Of a stretch of DNA of 64,000 nucleotides, positions 38,213 to 49,137 are shown piece by piece (position 1 is the stretch's first letter; each line of letters opens with the position of its first letter). The position numbers and the translations under genes were made by a program. The stretch comes from Colias croceus (taxonomy: Eukaryota; Arthropoda; Insecta; Lepidoptera; Pieridae), in assembly GCF_905220415.1 (NCBI RefSeq), contig NC_059549.1:4154001-4218000 (forward strand). Direction: 5' to 3'. The notes beneath the pieces are model-generated. The model had not been told where the DNA came from and ran no database searches. It saw nothing but the letters and a program-made list of their open reading frames with translations.

Positions 38213-38275
38213 TGAAGTTATACTTCTTTTGGCGCGTAACTTGTAACGCGTGTACATAAACACACACTCTTTTTT
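38213..38275 (+). repeat. Short copy of the 424-543 repeat family
   Basis: TTGAAGTTATACTTCTTTTG, GGCGCG, CGTGTAC and CACACACTCTTTTTT line up with the left end and right flank of the element at 424-543. The interior is deleted. Confidence 0.4.
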
Positions 38276-38387
38276 ATTTATTTTAACTTTATTGTACAAA
38301 ACATAGAAGTAAAATTACAAATGGAAAAAATGACAATGCCAATTAATAAAATTAAGTATGACGATGGCTGCTCGTGACGGTAACACC

Positions 38388-38448
38388 TATACAGGGTTAC
38401 TTGTAAAACACCAGCAACCTCGCCGGACAAGATAGCTAACCCTGTATA
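38388..38448. repeat. 12-bp inverted repeat around a GC-richer core
   Basis: TATACAGGGTTA and TAACCCTGTATA enclose a 37-nt core including CACCAGCAACCTCGCCGG. It could be a miniature element or a structured transcript segment in the 3' region of the THAP pseudogene. Confidence 0.6.
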
Positions 38449-38675
38449 ATTTGATAAATCCAGTTCAATTTTGACTTCGATATAAGGATTACGGTAGACT
38501 TACAATTTGGTAATTTCAGTTTTGAGGAATGTAATATAATGAAACAACATAATATATACTAATATAGGTATATAATAGTATTTTATTACGATGAACAACA
38601 CAATATACAGTAATTGTATTTATTTATTTATAAATAATAGACAAAAAAAACAATAATATATAATAATAGAGAAAA

Positions 38676-39935
38676 TTATAGAGCTAAACTATTTTGTGTA
38701 GCCTGGAATGCACTCAGATACACTCTGTTCATTTTTGAGTTCGGGATTTGAGGCTCAACTGGTACCTGGAAATGAAATGTCACAGTTTACATTAACTAGC
38801 ATTGTTCACTTTACATTTAAACTAAAATGCAATACATTTTAATTAAAAGGGCAATGCTGATGGTTTGAAATTAATATCAACATTAGGGCTTACAATAGCG
38901 GAACTTGAATTTATATTTTTGGTTTTATGGCATTGAAATGCTTTATAAATATAAATTTATAAAGAATAGAAAAATAACTTAAAACACCCCATGTATTTAA
39001 AGTAAATTGCACTTTCCCTCAGTCAATAACATTTCAACAACCAAATATCACCCAAGTTTGTACTCAAAAAATCATATAAAACCATCTCAGTTTGTTCACA
39101 GGCCTCCTTCAAAATAGGAGAAACGTTAGATTATAAATGACAGCCCTAAATCTAAATAAAAAGACCAAAAGTAAATTGGAAGACATCACGTGTCTACAGA
39201 TAAAAACCTCACCCTGTGTGAATGCAGCGGCAGACATACTGGTATAGCATCATCGTGCAGACTAATCACATCCATTGTTCTATTGAAAGCACTTTCGGGG
39301 AAATGTAGGGAACATACTATGATATTATATCCTTTACATTTGGCTTGATATTTTCATTTTCAATTGCTTCTAACCATTCTCCTTTTCTATTTTCACTTCT
39401 TGGTAACCTTCAAAAAATGAATTTTTAGGTTATTATAATTTTAGTCCTGACCTGACTTATTTATAAATACATTTTTATAGTACCTACTATAAAAGCGATT
39501 AATCTTACTTAAGTTAAAATTCATATTAGGTAAATTTAAGTGTTTTATTTTTCCTTCTGCTGCTCTTGGCAAAATTAATTTGTTATTTTGGAAGTGTATT
39601 CACCAAAGCAACTATTCTTAAGATTAATGACACAGCCTTGGGAGACGCACGTCTTCATCGAACATTTTGCTGATGTCGATATTATAAGTCATCACTAGCA
39701 CCCAAATTCATTATTTTACTAGAACGAAAATATACAAAATAAAGCTATATTTGGTAACAATTTTACACTGAACATAGTCTGTGAATACTCCTCAATTCAA
39801 TATACATGAAAATAAGTAAATCAGCAAAGTAATAACTAATATTTCAGTCAAAACGTATACATACCGGTGCAAAGACAAACTTTTCTAGTTTTCATTCTTT
39901 CCGGAGCCACATCCCACAATACTGCGCTTTGGTAT
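38676..39935 (-). pseudogene. THAP-domain gene, three exons, decayed
   Basis: Minus strand. Exon 1 (39935-39865) encodes IPKRSIVGCGSGKNEN, an in-frame TAG, then KSLSLH. Exon 2 (39407-39213) completes R and reads LPRSENRKGEWLEAI onward, then after a one-base frame change VCSLHFPESAF and DDAIPV. Exon 3 (38765-38676) reads VPVEPQIPNSKMN onward to a TAA. THAP domains are C2CH zinc-binding DNA-binding modules with C-x2-4-C, an HRFP-like turn, a conserved W, a C-x2-H pair and a final AVP. All are recognisable here, but the start is ATA not ATG, the first zinc cysteine is R, and there is one stop and one frameshift. Splice sites are intact (CACCG|GTATGT; GAAG|G; AGG|GTGAGG; TTCCAG|G) and phases agree. 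Tandem AATAAA signals follow at 38618-38631. THAP domains occur in host factors and in P-type transposases; this one lacks any transposase catalytic part. Confidence 0.75.
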
Positions 39936-40071
39936 TATGCCACTATTTGTCCTTGACCACTCTATATGTTTTAGACACAAATGTTTGTCACAATCACAAA
40001 AATATTCAATATTTTTCAATGTTTACTACGGAGCAATGACAGAGCATGTACATCATAATAACGAGAACATA

Positions 40072-40090
40072 AAATGGCGCCCGGCCACAG
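40072..40090 (-). promoter_or_regulatory. Candidate promoter element of the THAP gene (YY1/Pho-like GCCAT)
   Basis: GCGCCATTTTATG on the minus strand lies about 140 bp upstream of exon 1. GCCAT is the core bound by YY1/Pleiohomeotic factors and is frequent at insect housekeeping promoters. Its place upstream of the THAP exon supports former transcription, but it is also part of the inverted-repeat arm. Confidence 0.35.
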
Positions 40091-40529
40091 TAGGTATTTG
40101 AGCTAACTTCAAATGTCAAACGGTATAGAATTAGCACTGACTGACGTATAGTCATATATTTTCACTTAGCAGAATATTCATTAGTTAGAAAGAGACAGTA
40201 TTCGTTTTATTATTTCGGTATCGAAATGCATGATATTTGTATAATCAGTTGTTTGTATAGAACATTATGCCCTGTCCATAGGATTCCTTAGTCATTGGTC
40301 AAAACTCAGAAGACAGATTGTCAACGTCACAACATAGCATGTCAAATGGTTACGTTCCGTTACAGCTTTATTAGGAACATAATATTAATCACAGATTAAT
40401 ATTATAATTTCACTGTTCCCATGAAAGTTCGATATGAAACACGTCAAAATTTCATAATAGGTGACATAATATAAATTCACGAATTTTGCATGATAGAAAT
40501 TATCATATCATCTCATTATCATCGTATTT

Positions 40530-40550
40530 GTACGATAATAATTATCGTAC
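40530..40550. repeat. Perfect 10-bp-arm palindrome left of the minisatellite
   Basis: GTACGATAAT, a central A, then the exact complement. It ends three bases before the direct repeat at 40553. Confidence 0.9.
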
Positions 40551-40552
40551 GT

Positions 40553-40577
40553 CACGCGACATGCGCTACACAGACCA
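40553..40577 (+). repeat. 25-bp direct repeat, left copy
   Basis: The sequence starting CACGCGACATGCGCTACACA recurs exactly at 41751-41775, 1198 bp away, bracketing the minisatellite. Its inverted form (20 bp) is at 41697-41716. Confidence 0.95.
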
Positions 40578-40589
40578 TGTCATTATCAT

Positions 40590-41618
40590 CGTCTAATTGG
40601 TCTACTCGGTAATAGGTTTGGTCTCCTCGAATGTACGGTCTACTTGGTCTACTCGGTAATAGGTTTGGTCTACTCGAATGTGCGGTCTACTTGGTCTACT
40701 CGGAAATTGATGTAGACTACTCGGAAATTGGTGTGGTCTACTTGGTCTTCTCTGTGAAGGTGCGGTCTACTTGTTCTACTCGGAATTTGGTGTGGTATAC
40801 TTGGTCTACTCGGAATTTGGTGTGGTATACTTGGTCTACTCGGTGAAGGTGCGGTCTACTTGGTCTACTCGGAAATTGATGTGGTCTATTGGTGTGGTAT
40901 ACTTGGTCTACTCGGTGAAGGTGCGGTCTACTTGGTCTACTCGGAAATTGATGTGGTCTACTTGGTCTATTCGATAATAGGATTGGTCTACTTGGACTAA
41001 TCGGTGAAAGTGCGGTCTACTTGGTCTACTCGGTAATAGGTTTGGTCTACTCGAAGGTGCGGTCTACTTGGTCTACTCGGAAATTGATGTAGTCTACTCG
41101 GAAATTGGTGTGGTCTACTTGGTCTACTCGGTGAAGGTACGGTCTACTTGGTCTACTCGGTGAAGGTGCGGTCTACTTGGTCTTCTCTGTGAAGGTGCAG
41201 TCTACTTGGTCTACTCGGAAATTGATGTGGTCTACTTGGTCTATTCGATAATAGGATTGGTCTACTTGGTCTACTCGGTAATAGGATTAGTCTACTCGAA
41301 GGTGTGGTCTACTTGGTCGACTCGGTAATAGGTATGGTCTACTTGGACTAATCGGTGAAGGTGCGGTCTACTTGGTCTACTCGGTAATAGGTTTGGTCTA
41401 CTCGAAGGTGCGGTCTACTTGGTCTACTCGGTAATAGGTATGGTCTACTCGAAGGTGCGGTCTAATTGGTCTACTCGGTAATAGGTTTGGTTTACTCGAA
41501 GGAGCGGTCTACTTCGTCTACTCGGTAATAGGTTTGGTCTACTCGAAGGTGCAGTCTACTTGGTCTACTCGGTAATAGGTATGGTCTACCTACTCGGCCT
41601 ACTCGGTGAAGGTGAGGT
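40590..41618 (+). repeat. Modular minisatellite (GGTCTACT units)
   Basis: About 1.03 kb of tandem modules, each beginning GGTCTACT(T/C). At least three 20-21-bp module types alternate with a 9-bp GGTCTACTT spacer: GGTCTACTCGGTAATAGGTT, GGTCTACTCGGAAATTGATG and GGTCTACTCGGTGAAGGTGC. Adjacent blocks are near-identical, as expected from unequal exchange. Frames at 40631-40846 and 40771-40977 are translations of the repeat, not genes. The module CTACTCGGTAAT resembles the palindrome at 41717-41739, hinting that the array grew from that palindrome. Confidence 0.95.
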
Positions 41619-41637
41619 CATGGCGACATATCCAAGG

Positions 41638-41812
41638 GTGTGGTTTTATGAAACCCCGGTAAAATGAAATTGTTCGAACGGTTCGGAACACTGCTTTGTG
41701 TAGCGCATGTCGCGTGCCGAGTAGGTAATACCTACTCGGTTGCCGCGATACACGCGACATGCGCTACACAGACCAAAAAGTTTGAGGCGATGTAATAAAA
41801 GTTTCACTTCAA
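41638..41812. repeat. Foldback-type element right of the minisatellite
   Basis: It runs from GTGTGGTTTTATGAAACCCC (41638) to AAAAGTTTCACTT (41797-41809). The start matches 37839 directly and the end matches 37864 inverted. The nested palindrome lies between. No protein is encoded; the 74-codon minus-strand frame at 41646-41870 is a shadow. Confidence 0.5.
41697..41770. repeat. Nested palindrome (cruciform-capable)
   Basis: The outer arms TGTGTAGCGCATGTCGCGTG (41697-41716) and the exact complement (41751-41770) enclose a second perfect palindrome, CCGAGTAGGTA, A, TACCTACTCGG (41717-41739). Both are exact over 20 and 11 bp. The inner palindrome shares CTACTCGGT with the minisatellite modules. 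Confidence 0.95.
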
Positions 41813-42957
41813 AAATTAAACATGCTAAAAAGCTTAGCCGCTTGACATTATTGTATTCAAAAATGTACAAAGTATTTTAAGCCGAATCGCAGTCTATACA
41901 TAATACAATTTTTTCACTTTTCCATTGTTTATAATCGCAAACAAAGACTTGAAGCACTTGCTTTAAATTAAACGCTAACAAGTTAGAACAGTGGAGTTGA
42001 AAATTCTAATTTGGTAGTACAATATTTGTGACGGAAACAAATTCCCCCTACCAGCTAACTGTCAACTGCAAAGAGCTTTCGTGTAAGGAAATTTTAGACT
42101 GGTCACGCGGGCCCGGTCTAGACTTCACTTAGATCTATAGCTGCTGAATGCGATTGTTATTGTGAGCCTATTTGTTTCTATATGTAATAACAATGTTTGA
42201 TTTTCTTATAAAAAAGTATGTAATGATCATAACAATGTTATGCATGTCATGCAATACGAAATGAATATTTCTGTATGCATATTAATAAAAAATACAATGA
42301 ATAATAATTTTAATCCTACGGATATTCAGGTTTATTTTATACGTCTCAAAGTAATTTATTTATTTATCATAACAGTAAATTATGGGAAAAGATTTGAAAT
42401 AAATACTCAATTCATTTTCATAAAAATATATGCATAAAGAGTTACAGAAAATTAGAAATAAAACATTCCTTCATAAAATATTCGTCCTGCAAAATCCAAA
42501 TTTCAAATGAAGATTTTGCCCTCAAGCCGAGTTCAAAGGATGCATCAATTTGAAATTCTAGTAAATCGCATGTCAATGTCCCGTATACAAGTCCGTTTCA
42601 CTGCATCTTAGATCACCGAGTCCACTTCCTCAATTAAACATTTATAAAACAGCATTGGTATACCAGACGTTGCTAAAACGTATTGCTGAAACCAGCAGGC
42701 AAAACTCTTCCATTTCTTACGAATTCAACTGAACTTTGGACAAACACGCTAGCTCCATGTCAAACTGTCTTAGGCTTGAGATTCGGGTTTTAAATTAGTG
42801 CGGACTTGTTGGAAAATAAGAGGGAAACTCACCCTAACTGGTTAAGTCACGCCATATTATTATAGTAATCGTTTGATTTTTTATTTAGCTATGCTTTTAC
42901 TATGACAGTTGCTGAAAAGAAACACGCATCATCACGCGCACGCAATTTTCAAGGCTT
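41813..42957. other. AT-rich spacer, no gene seen
   Basis: The frame at 42240-42437 is very AT-rich and has no domain. Confidence 0.5.
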
Positions 42958-43335
42958 TGTTAACCGACTTCAAAAAAGGAGGAGGTTTTTTTATGTATTT
43001 ACACCGATTACGCCGAGGTTTCTGAACCGATTTACGTGATTCTTTTTTTGTTTGATGCGGAATGGTTTCGATTGATTCGGGTAGGTCCAGTAGTTTTTAT
43101 TTTATGAGCATTTTTGTCTGATCTCGATAACTTAATGGAAAATCTTGTAAGTAACTTTGATTCACTTCCCTGTTACCGATTGACCTGAAATTTTGTATAC
43201 GTATGTAAATTGGATACAGATGAAAAATTCTCATTTGATGATGGAATCGGAAGGTGGCCATAGGAAGTCAGTAATTTATATTATAGACTCAACTTTTTCG
43301 AGTTTTTGCTTCTCCGTTTTTGAAGTCGATTTTTT
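42958..43335 (+). mobile_element. MITE family copy 2 (TTAACCGACTTCAAA ends)
   Basis: It begins GTTAACCGACTTCAAAAAAG and ends near TTTTTGAAGTCGATTTTTT, an inverted match of the start. The first half matches the element at 23405-23653 in reverse orientation. This copy is about 130 bp longer, so copy 1 is internally deleted or this one expanded. No coding capacity. Confidence 0.75.
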
Positions 43336-45171
43336 TGTAACATAGTTATTTTTATAATATAAAACATGCCACTAGTAGTATTGTTTTCATTTAACTCCAC
43401 ATTAGTAACAACTGACATAAACCTACAAATATATTTTTTTTTCTATGTTCTAATTGTTTCACGATTGTGGACAACCTATATAACAATATGGAAACTGCAA
43501 CATTTGATGAAAAGGAATAGAAAACATTGAGCCAGTTTTTTTCGAGCGAACGTAGTAAGAGTTTACGCTTGAAGATAACCTATACTCGACCATCGCTATT
43601 AAATGTGTATTCTACAGCAAGACAAATGGCTTCTAACAGTCCTAAACCAATCAAGACCCGTTCAATAACCGAGACGCACTATTCACAAACACTATATTAT
43701 CAAGTTATATAATATTAACAGCATGTTACAGAAGTCTATCCGTTGTATATGAAAGCCATGAATTGACGCAGTCCTATTTGACAAGCAAATTGGAATCCAT
43801 TCAGTTCGTAGCATAGAACGTCTTCTATGGGAGAAAGGATTTAGGCCAAGTCATAGAATATATTAGCTTATCTACACAGAATTCCTTTAAATATTTTAGA
43901 TTTCTAAAGTATGAAATTTTATATAGGTACGTGATAGCCGATTCATCACTTTCAAAATTTTAATGAAGATGCATAAGATTTTTATCTTACAGTAAATTTT
44001 TTGATAAATTAAAAAATGATAATAGATATGATCCATATAAATACCTGGAACAAAAATCGTATCTACTTAACCTTAAAAACACGATTACATATTCTTAGTC
44101 ATTATGACTATATTTCAGACGGAATTCGTAACGCAAATTGATATTTATTACATCGTTAATAGGCTCAATTTTGCGTATAAACAACTTATCCAAACTGCTG
44201 CTTCTCGTCCTGGGAGCTGGATATTGTCACAGATCCGTGGAGTTAATTATCAATCCCATAGCAAGGGTTCAGTATTCAAGGGCTATGGCCAATTATAAAG
44301 TTTGCATTTTGCAACCAAGTCTATTTGAGCCCTCCCATTGTGGAGCATTGTATCACGTATCGCACAATATTGACTGATACGGGAGCTCATCGATATTTGG
44401 CTTTTCTGTTACCCTATGTTTGAATTCAACGACAGCCGGAGTTGGGCAAAACGGTTGACTGTTTGCATTTAGTAGCGGGGTGCGAATGCGTGTTTTATAA
44501 TTTTCCTAACTTTGTTACTGTTTATCATATTACGTTCGTTCAGCTGAAGTTTGTGTTGCTACGTGAAAAGTTCATACGCAGTTAAAGGCATTGTTGTAGA
44601 ATAATGTAGATGACTTCAAATTCAAATTATTTCAAATTTACATTTTTTTGTACATGTTTCATATATTAGATAGATGCAGATACTATTCGAAATTCGTAAG
44701 TTTATTTGAATTTAATTTTAACAAAATAAACGTACCTTATCATTTATGAAAATGCCCTCAAAAATAAAGAGAGCAATACCCTTAAATGCTTAAGAAACAA
44801 CCAACGACACGAAACACAATTATACTAAGTTGCAGTAGGTAAAATTAATTCCACCGCTATCCGAGTTCTACATTGTCGACGCTTGAGGAGAGCCTCATTC
44901 TAACTTCCCAAGAATAGGGAACTCGATTTTGTATCGTAAATTAACCCTTTAATTGCATTTGCAAACTAAATGAAACAAGCTTTCGCTGAACATGGAACTT
45001 CAATTTTAAAGGAACTAATTGTGGCTTCATAGCTCCGTATTTAAGGAACATGAAACTATTTTAAGCGGGTTTGGAGAATCGTAGGCTGAATTAACGTTTG
45101 TGGTGTATTAATAGAGGTCATTTCTTCCTGTCATTTTAGTCACTGTGCTTTTTAATAGATACTAGCTTACC
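43336..45171. other. Spacer, no gene seen
   Basis: A possible LINE-tail-like run (TCAAATTCAAATTATTTC) occurs near 44615-44635. The interval 44200-44400 is less AT-rich, with two overlapping frames (44104-44298, 44138-44377) but no domain. Frame 43527-43712 is also unsupported. Confidence 0.4.
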
Positions 45172-45349
45172 GCCCGCGGCTTCGCCCGCTTGGTCTAAAA
45201 CCTAATAAATTATATACTAAAACCTTCCTCTTGAATCACTCTATCTATTAAAAAAAACACATCAAAATACGTTGCGTAGTTTTAAAGATTTAAGCATACA
45301 AAGGGACATAAGGACAGAGAAAGCGACTTTGTTTTATGCTATGTAGTGA
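45172..45349 (-). mobile_element. Helitron-like element, subfamily A copy 2
   Basis: On the minus strand it starts TCACTACATAGCATAAAACA and ends GCGAAGCCGCGGGCGGTAAG then CTAG. It is close in sequence to 34718-34911 and 49640-49816. Confidence 0.7.
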
Positions 45350-46572
45350 TGAATAGGTTGTTGTAAATAAATTGGTTAATAAATAAATCATTCAAGGAAT
45401 GCTGAAAGAGCACTGTTATATACAAAATAATGTTATAAACAATTTCTAGAAACTTGAACAAGTTTCCATATAGTTGTAACTATTAAATAACAAGAAACTG
45501 ATATTGGCCGTTTCTGTGAAGTTCCTTGTTTATCGAATCTATTTTGCTGAAGAACCCTTTATTACCTTTCATCATCATTTAGCTGAAATTTCTGATAATA
45601 TCGTTATTATATGATTAAAATTAAAACTACCGGAATTGATATATTGAATTGCCATCAGATCCTATTAATGTGTTATTTCCTTATTACCCACTATCTGTGC
45701 CGCGCGGTTTCGTCCGCGGATATAAGCAAGTAGGTATTTCTTAGATGTTTCTTATACATAAGCTACTTTACTGTCAAGTATCAATATAATTTCACCGATT
45801 TCATACAATCTTATAAATTTTCGCATATAAATATCATTAGGATAACTGTATTATTTTAAAATCACCTGCACTCTGTTATGCCACACCTTATATATAACCG
45901 CTGTTACAATTTCGTTAAAATATAACCAGAACTGCTAAATGGACAATGACATCAATTAATCAGGCCGCTCTTAAGCTACTTAACAATTTACGTGCATAAG
46001 GCATTCACACCAAATTACACCTTTAACACGTGTGATAGGTACGAGAGTTGATTACATGAATTAAACGCATGGAGCGTAAACTGAATGTGCTTTTGTACGG
46101 TAATGGTGGACGGCAATGAATTGATTCAGCGGATATTACATCAAGTTCAGACGAGCGGTCGCGGCGAATTTGTTTCAATGCGTATTTCGAGTTAAGCCGG
46201 TTGACCGAGCTATTTTCGTGATTGTTTAACCGGATTTTTTTGGGTTTTTCTTTGGGTTTTGTTCTATTTATATAATGTTTTGATGAAAAACGTGATTCTA
46301 GATAGACCTGTGATTGAATGATCGCAAAAAAAACTCGTCTAATCGATTTTTTTTTTTTGTGTGTGAAGGAATTCACTCATTCATCAATCTATACTATACA
46401 ACTATTAGTCATCCAAACCAACAAAATAATATTAATCTCTATAATATTGCCTTATGATATAAATATGATAAAACTCTCTTTAAGATTTTCTAAGAATTCA
46501 TCCACGGTTACTCAAAAAATATATTAAAATCAGGCAAACATTTAAGAAGGTCAAATTTTCGCATTATATTAA
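45350..46572. other. Spacer with a small Helitron-like end fragment
   Basis: GCCGCGCGGTTTCGTCCGCG at 45700-45719 looks like an isolated hairpin end of a minus-strand Helitron-like or RTE-type repeat. The 117-codon minus-strand frame at 46023-46376 is lysine/arginine-rich with no domain and is probably chance. Confidence 0.4.
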
Positions 46573-46767
46573 TCTTAAGATATATAAATCTCGTGTCACA
46601 ATGTTTGTCCTCAATGGACTCCTAAACCACTTAACCGATTGTAATAAAATTCGCACACCATGTGCAGTTCGATCCAACTTGAGAGATAGGATAGGAAATC
46701 CCTTGGAAACGGGAACTATGTGGATTTTTCTTTGAAAACGCGGGCGAAGCCGCGGGCGGAAAGCTAG
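46573..46767 (+). mobile_element. Helitron-like element, subfamily B
   Basis: It starts TCTTAAGATATATAAATCTC, passes through CAATGGACTCCTAAACCACT and ends GCGAAGCCGCGGGCGGAAAG then CTAG. The 5' half differs from subfamily A while the 3' hairpin is shared, the usual pattern of Helitron 5' exchange. Confidence 0.7.
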
Positions 46768-49137
46768 TAGTTATATATTTCATACTCATGTATTGGAGTC
46801 ATGTCCTCTCTTTAACCTTCTGATATTGACAGCCTATTATATCTTATGCCCGTCTAAAATCCTATACAAATATGAAGAGGGACTAGACTTTCATTGCAAA
46901 GAGTTTCTTTAGATAGGATTGGATCGATTACTATTGTGGAAAATTTATTAGTCTTGTACTTTAATTAAACCAAGAATAACTTTATATTATGTTCGGGTAA
47001 TTACTATCTATAAACTTAACGTGAATAAACGAATCTAAACTAGGTATTTAAAAGGCGACATTTAATTGCATTTATCAAACCATTCATTTTTTTCATTTAT
47101 ACGTAAAAAATGTTTTATTATAAAAATATTTAATGAAATACGAATGTTGCCATAAATATTAAATACAATCTTTGAAGAAATAATAACATCCTTCTAGGAA
47201 TTATTATAACAAATAGGTACGGATAAATTCTATGAAAACTTTATGAAGGTTTATCAAATATACAATTCTGATACAAACTATACGGAAAACAATTAAAACT
47301 ATGTTTAATATTGACAGAGTTCGTATGTAGTACGAAGGGTATTATTTAACAACGGTTTAGAAACTTCCAGAAGTTTGTATCTAACTATTTTACTGAATTC
47401 AATGATTACTTTACTTGTTTGTTATTTATAGTTTGATTAATAGAACAAATTACTAGTCAATTATAATTTAAAAATATTTATAAGATATAAAGTACGCGCA
47501 TAAAGTATTATTTTTCCTACTTTTACAGGATTTAACACTTTTAAATTGAACATTATTTATATTTGTAAACGAAATGGTTAAATCAGATAATGCAAAAGAT
47601 AAAAATAGACGAATATAAATACAACATGGAAGAAAGATAAATGAAAGCCAATCCAAAAGTCTATTTGATGTTTTTTTTTTATTAAAAAAAACAAACTTAA
47701 TTTTATGTTTGCTCACCATGCATGCATTTCTATCTCCATGCATTTATATCTGCACAATATTTACAAGCAAAAAACAAATCTCTATATTTACAAACTAAAC
47801 TACAAAATCAGAACCCAGTATCAGAACAGTTTAGCTAAAACACATTAGTGCAAGTGCAACATGACACATTAGTTCGCAATCGAGTTATACGCGTTGCTTG
47901 GGACAACCGCAAGGGCTGGGTTATGAAAGCCTTCACGGAGCTACGAAAATTATGGATGTTATTTTGAATATATACATTGGGAGCCTAAGGCTCGATTTAT
48001 CATTATTTGCGTAAATATTTTGCTTTAGCATCATAAACAGAAACAACAAAAACTAATAAATTTTGAGTAATAAAGCATCATAAATTGAAACAACAAAAAC
48101 TCTAATAAATCATACTACAATGATTTAACTTTATTAATATATACGTTATATTTTTGTAGATATATAAAAACTACTAAACCAATTGCATTATTATCAAGTC
48201 ATTAATATATTTTAAATCTAATTCGAGTAATGAGGCAGTATTAGTAAAGTAGGTACTGCAAATAAATATATTGTTAACATAAGTACCACAACCGACGTCA
48301 AACAACCTAAACTTTAAGCCACAATTCCACATAGCATTTGAAACAAAAACGTAATTATTTCCAAGCGCCTACTTCGTGTCTCGTTGACATGGTGGCCGTA
48401 AGGCATCGTTACGTCTTGACCCATTTAGCATGCCGTGCTTATGTCGTTAAGGTTTTTGCTAAAGCGGATCCGGGTTGAGATGTATATTCAATTTAAATTG
48501 AGGCCTTTTTGCAAAAGTAAGTGCTGATTTCACCGTTTGCTGCAGTTAAGTAATATGTAGTTTCAAACTTTGATGGAAAATTTTTATACGTTTATCGTCA
48601 AGTTTATATTTTGAATTTACAAATAAGCTAAACAGAACATAACCAGTACATTAAAACTAAATTTTCAGTAACATTTGTAGACATGAATATGAGAGAGAGA
48701 AAGAGTAAAATTGTAAATTATATTATTTGACAAAATCGCCGACGAGAATCGTATCGTTCATTGTAAAAGCGTCATTAGGACCGTTGATAATTTTTTTTTT
48801 TTTTAATTTCCTGCTTCCATGTAATCACACTCGAACCGCCAATCTTTCGTTTTCACTAATATTATTACAATTCTTTTCATGAACAAACAGTTATCTTTAG
48901 GTATATACTTTTTCTGTGACTGTGTGATTATTATCAATGCGATATTTTACACGTTTGTTTTAGAATAAAGATTGAAAACATGTATTTATGTGCATAATAA
49001 TATCATTAATCTTCTCATTGCACAACCTGAACTTTTTAATTTTTATCCGATAATTAATAAATAAAGTGAACCAGACATGATTAACACAATTGAGTACATC
49101 TAAAACCAGATAAACCTCATATACTTTTATCTTTTTA
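46768..49137. other. AT-rich region with one small tandem repeat
   Basis: GCATCATAAA-(C/T)(A/T)-GAAACAACAAAAACT occurs at 48028-48060 and 48075-48109 (period 47). The frame at 47468-47743 has no domain. Confidence 0.5.

Larger units (their letters stand above)
38084..40097. other. 2.0-kb segment bounded by inverted repeats, containing the THAP pseudogene
   Basis: The left arm (38084-38117) reads ATACCTAC, an A-run, then TGTGGCCGGCGCCATATT. The right arm (40072-40097), reverse-complemented, reads ATACCTAC then TGTGGCCGGGCGCCATTT. Apart from the A-run and one or two changes the arms agree over about 26 bp. Two readings are possible: terminal inverted repeats of a transposon that carried the THAP gene, or two oppositely facing copies of a promoter with GCCAT motifs. 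No target-site duplication is clear. Confidence 0.55.

Noticed and set aside
38132..38215. 27-codon frame beginning MAVFSAEN after AACATGG
   Set aside because: Good start context, but it reads through the ATCGAT hairpin into hydrophobic AT-rich codons with no family resemblance. It is most likely chance within a promoter-like or element end.
40631..40977. Overlapping open frames with VYLVYS and WSTRNLVWYT repeats
   Set aside because: They are translations of the GGTCTACT minisatellite in different frames. The unit simply lacks stop codons, and there is no start context or non-repeat coding sequence.
40590..41618. CRISPR-like spaced repeat
   Set aside because: The modules are contiguous with no unique spacers, there are no cas genes, and the setting is eukaryotic. 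It is a minisatellite.
46023..46376. 117-codon basic frame
   Set aside because: Lysine/arginine-rich translation of AT-rich DNA with no motif, no splice context and poly-A/T runs inside.
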